From assembly GCF_010730355.1 (NCBI RefSeq), contig NZ_AP022576.1:2356001-2420000 (forward strand): DNA of 64,000 bases, given 5' to 3'. A program made the translations under genes and the position numbers. The stretch is from Mycobacterium florentinum (GTDB lineage: Bacteria; Actinomycetota; Actinomycetes; Mycobacteriales; Mycobacteriaceae). The stretch's first letter is position 1; every line of letters begins with the position of its first letter. Positions 62,301 through 64,000 of this stretch are shown here, in pieces. The notes beneath the pieces are model-generated. The model was not told where the DNA came from. It saw only the letters and a program-made list of their open reading frames with translations, and did not search any database.

Positions 62301-62397
62301 GGCATTAACAGTATGGGCGCTGAGCAGGTAAAAACTATCCACCGATCGGACACGGCCGGACGAGTTGGGTGTCCCCCGGTTGGGGGAACGGCTCAAT

Positions 62398-62451
62398 CCA
62401 TATAACGATTGTCCGAAAGGCTCGATGCTTTAGCACATTGACGGTAGCGTA
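62398..62451 (+). repeat. Upstream element of the mmpS-mmpL unit, copy B
   Basis: The second copy of the element at 58089-58142, starting with the same CCATATAACGATT and ending in TAGCGT. The hairpin is imperfect here (CGATGC-TTTAGCA-CATTG). It lies about 65 bp upstream of the intact mmpS. Confidence 0.6.
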
Positions 62452-62514
62452 AGCGCCGAACGCATTGAGACATCAAATCGTTTTGCGACCCGGTAACAAA
62501 GCGCGGGAGTAAAG

Positions 62515-62952
62515 ATGGTTTCGGTTACCCGAGTCGTGAAACGAATGTGGTTGCTGCTGGCCGTTATTGCGATCGCCGGCGTCGCGGGGCTCGGAATCTA
62601 TCGCCTGCATAGCATGTTCGGCGTTCATGGACATCCCGTTGTCAGGGTCAAGGCCGATCTCGATGATCCAGTGTTCGACCCGAAACAAGTGACGTATGAA
62701 GTCTTCGGTCCTGCCGCGACCGCAAAGATCGCCTATTTGGATCCCGACGCCCGGGTGCAACGTCTGGAGAATATTCCGCTGCCGTGGTCGCAAACCCTGT
62801 CGACGACGCTGACTTCGGTCACCGTCAACCTTTTGGCGCAAAGCAACGGCAGCGTCATCGGCTGCCGAATCAAGGTGAACGGCGCGATTAAGGACGAGCG
62901 ATCCGAGACCGGACCGAAAGCACTGACTTTCTGCCAGGTGAATGCCGGATGA
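62515..62952 (+). CDS. MmpS-family membrane accessory protein
   Basis: A 145-residue MmpS protein. [25 protein letters not shown] is the short cytosolic N-terminus and single membrane helix. The periplasmic domain has the family's [36 protein letters not shown] and [26 protein letters not shown] with a conserved cysteine pair. It works with the adjacent MmpL in envelope lipid or siderophore export. GGGAGTAAAG precedes the ATG. Its stop overlaps the mmpL start by four bases. Confidence 0.92.
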   Translation: MVSVTRVVKRMWLLLAVIAIAGVAGLGIYRLHSMFGVHGHPVVRVKADLDDPVFDPKQVTYEVFGPAATAKIAYLDPDARVQRLENIPLPWSQTLSTTLTSVTVNLLAQSNGSVIGCRIKVNGAIKDERSETGPKALTFCQVNAG

Positions 62953-64000
62953 GCCGGGCACCCAAGATAATCCGCCGATTTGCAGTGCCGATCGTCTTGT
63001 TGTGGCTGGGGCTCACGGCCGTGCTCAATATCGGCATCCCGCAGCTGGAGGCGGTCGGCAAAGCGCACTCGGTCTCGATGAGCCCCAAAGGCGGCGCATC
63101 GGTTCAGGCGCTCAACCGGGTGGGACAGGTATTCGGTGAGTCCGGCACCGATAACGCGGCCACGATCGTGCTGGAAAGCGACAAACCACTCGGCGACGAC
63201 GCTCACCGTTTCTATAGCGAACTGGTGCGGCGGCTTTCGGCCGATACCCAGCACGTCGCGCACATCCAGGACTTCTGGAGTGACCCGCTGACCGCCGGGG
63301 GATCGCAAAGTGCGGACGATAAAGCCGCCTATGCGGTGGTCTACCTCGCCGGCACGACAGAAACCGCGGCATACAACTCGGTCTACGCCGTGCGGCACAT
63401 CGTGGACACCACGCCGGCGCCGCGCGGGCTCAAGGCGTATGTGACCGGCTCGATGGGGTTGATCGCCGATCAATCCGAGGCCGGCGACAAAAGTATCGCA
63501 AGGGTCACCCTGATTACCGGCGTGGTGATCGCGGCGATGTTGCTGTTTATCTACCGCTCGGTCGTGACCATGATCCTCGTCGTCGTCCTGGTCGGGATCG
63601 AACTGGGGGCAATACGCGGAGTCGTCAGTTTTCTGGTCTATCACGGCGTTTTCGGCCTCTCGACCTTCGCGGTCAACTTGCTCACCCTGCTGGCCATTGC
63701 CGCCAGCACGGACTACGCGATATTCATGCTCGGCCGCTACCACGAGGCCCGCTACGCGGGTAAGGACCGAGAAGCCGCCTTCTTTGCGATGTTTCACGGA
63801 ACCGCCCATGTGATTCTGGGCTCCGGGTTGACTATCGCCGGCGCCATGTATTGCCTCAGCTTTGCCCGACTGCCGTACTTCAAGTCGATGGGCCCGCCCT
63901 GCGCGGTGGGCATGCTGATTGCGGTCCTCGCCGCACTCACGCTCGGACCGGCGGTGCTGACCATCGCCAGCCACTTCAAGCTGTTCGAACCCAAGCGCAA
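62949..64000 (+). CDS. MmpL-family RND transporter (3' end outside window)
   Basis: The first 350 residues of an MmpL transporter, running off the window end. [31 protein letters not shown] is the first helix, then the periplasmic loop and helices 2-6 with [21 protein letters not shown]. It is strongly similar to the fused copy at 58175 over its whole readable length, so the two are paralogues from one duplicated unit. It is translationally coupled to mmpS (ATGA). The substrate is unknown. Confidence 0.93.
   Translation, partial: MSRAPKIIRRFAVPIVLLWLGLTAVLNIGIPQLEAVGKAHSVSMSPKGGASVQALNRVGQVFGESGTDNAATIVLESDKPLGDDAHRFYSELVRRLSADTQHVAHIQDFWSDPLTAGGSQSADDKAAYAVVYLAGTTETAAYNSVYAVRHIVDTTPAPRGLKAYVTGSMGLIADQSEAGDKSIARVTLITGVVIAAMLLFIYRSVVTMILVVVLVGIELGAIRGVVSFLVYHGVFGLSTFAVNLLTLLAIAASTDYAIFMLGRYHEARYAGKDREAAFFAMFHGTAHVILGSGLTIAGAMYCLSFARLPYFKSMGPPCAVGMLIAVLAALTLGPAVLTIASHFKLFEPKR

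Noticed and set aside
1..64000. tRNA/rRNA genes, insertion sequences, prophage and CRISPR arrays
   Set aside because: No cloverleaf-like conserved arms, transposase frames with terminal repeats, phage structural genes or regularly spaced repeats were recognised. A dedicated tRNA or repeat search was not possible.

Overview
The window reads as chromosomal DNA of a mycobacterium, most likely a slow-growing non-tuberculous species. Gene order follows the M. tuberculosis Rv3280-Rv3331 segment: accD5-accE5-maf-sseA-sufE-like-accA3, then sigF-rsbW-usfY, lat-lrpA-pcd, lhr-nei, lpqC, atsB, glpD2-lpdA, amiA1-amiB1, PNP-pmmB-upp, sapM, add-deoA-cdd, sdhCDAB, sigJ and dacB1. Further mycobacterial marks are a PPE protein, MmpS/MmpL transporters, a 13E12/DUF222-HNH gene and SigF-, LexA- and SigJ-type promoter motifs. 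Orthologues are named from remembered family sequences; no search was run.

Layout. 1-4402: acyl-CoA carboxylase subunits (beta tail, epsilon, biotinylated alpha) with Maf and a rhodanese/SufE pair. 4589-7195: the SigF stress module, with a STAS protein facing sigF, the anti-sigma factor RsbW and two small membrane proteins. 7300-11950: lysine catabolism (Lat, Lrp regulator, DUF1338 2-oxoadipate dioxygenase, Pcd). 11997-18015: TetR regulator, Lhr helicase and Nei glycosylase (nucleic-acid repair). 18022-29944: LpqC esterase, two small secreted proteins, AtsB sulfatase with a P3B Mg-type ATPase, an RluA-like synthase, GlpD2, LpdA and a GGCT-like protein. phoY1, which lies here in M. tuberculosis, is absent.

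29941-37338: a small YbaB-like gene behind twin operators, two M20 amidohydrolases, a cutinase, purine and pyrimidine salvage, phosphomannomutase and the SapM phosphatase. 37397-45740 is more accessory: an acidic protein, two convergent von Willebrand A proteins, a bicupin dioxygenase with its divergent GntR regulator, an orphan PPE, a CDGP-type secreted protein and a DNA-damage-controlled HNH protein. 45737-52115: nucleoside salvage (add-deoA-cdd) divergent from sdhCDAB. 52087-56690: a condensation-domain-like fragment, an AhpD-like protein facing SigJ, an SDR, an aminotransferase and a small unknown. 56852-64000: DacB1, then two related mmpS/mmpL units on either side of an MFS gene.

The strongest unusual observations are: (i) an mmpS N-terminus fused in frame to a complete mmpL, next to an intact mmpS-mmpL copy; (ii) an exact mycobacterial SOS box plus a RecA-independent damage promoter on the HNH gene; (iii) a near-exact ECF41 promoter in front of the AhpD-like gene that faces sigJ; (iv) two near-identical 18-bp dyads in front of an 86-aa gene; (v) a dyad-rich divergent promoter between the bicupin and GntR genes. 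No tRNA, rRNA, CRISPR array, insertion sequence or prophage was seen. No gene-free stretch exceeds about 300 bases.
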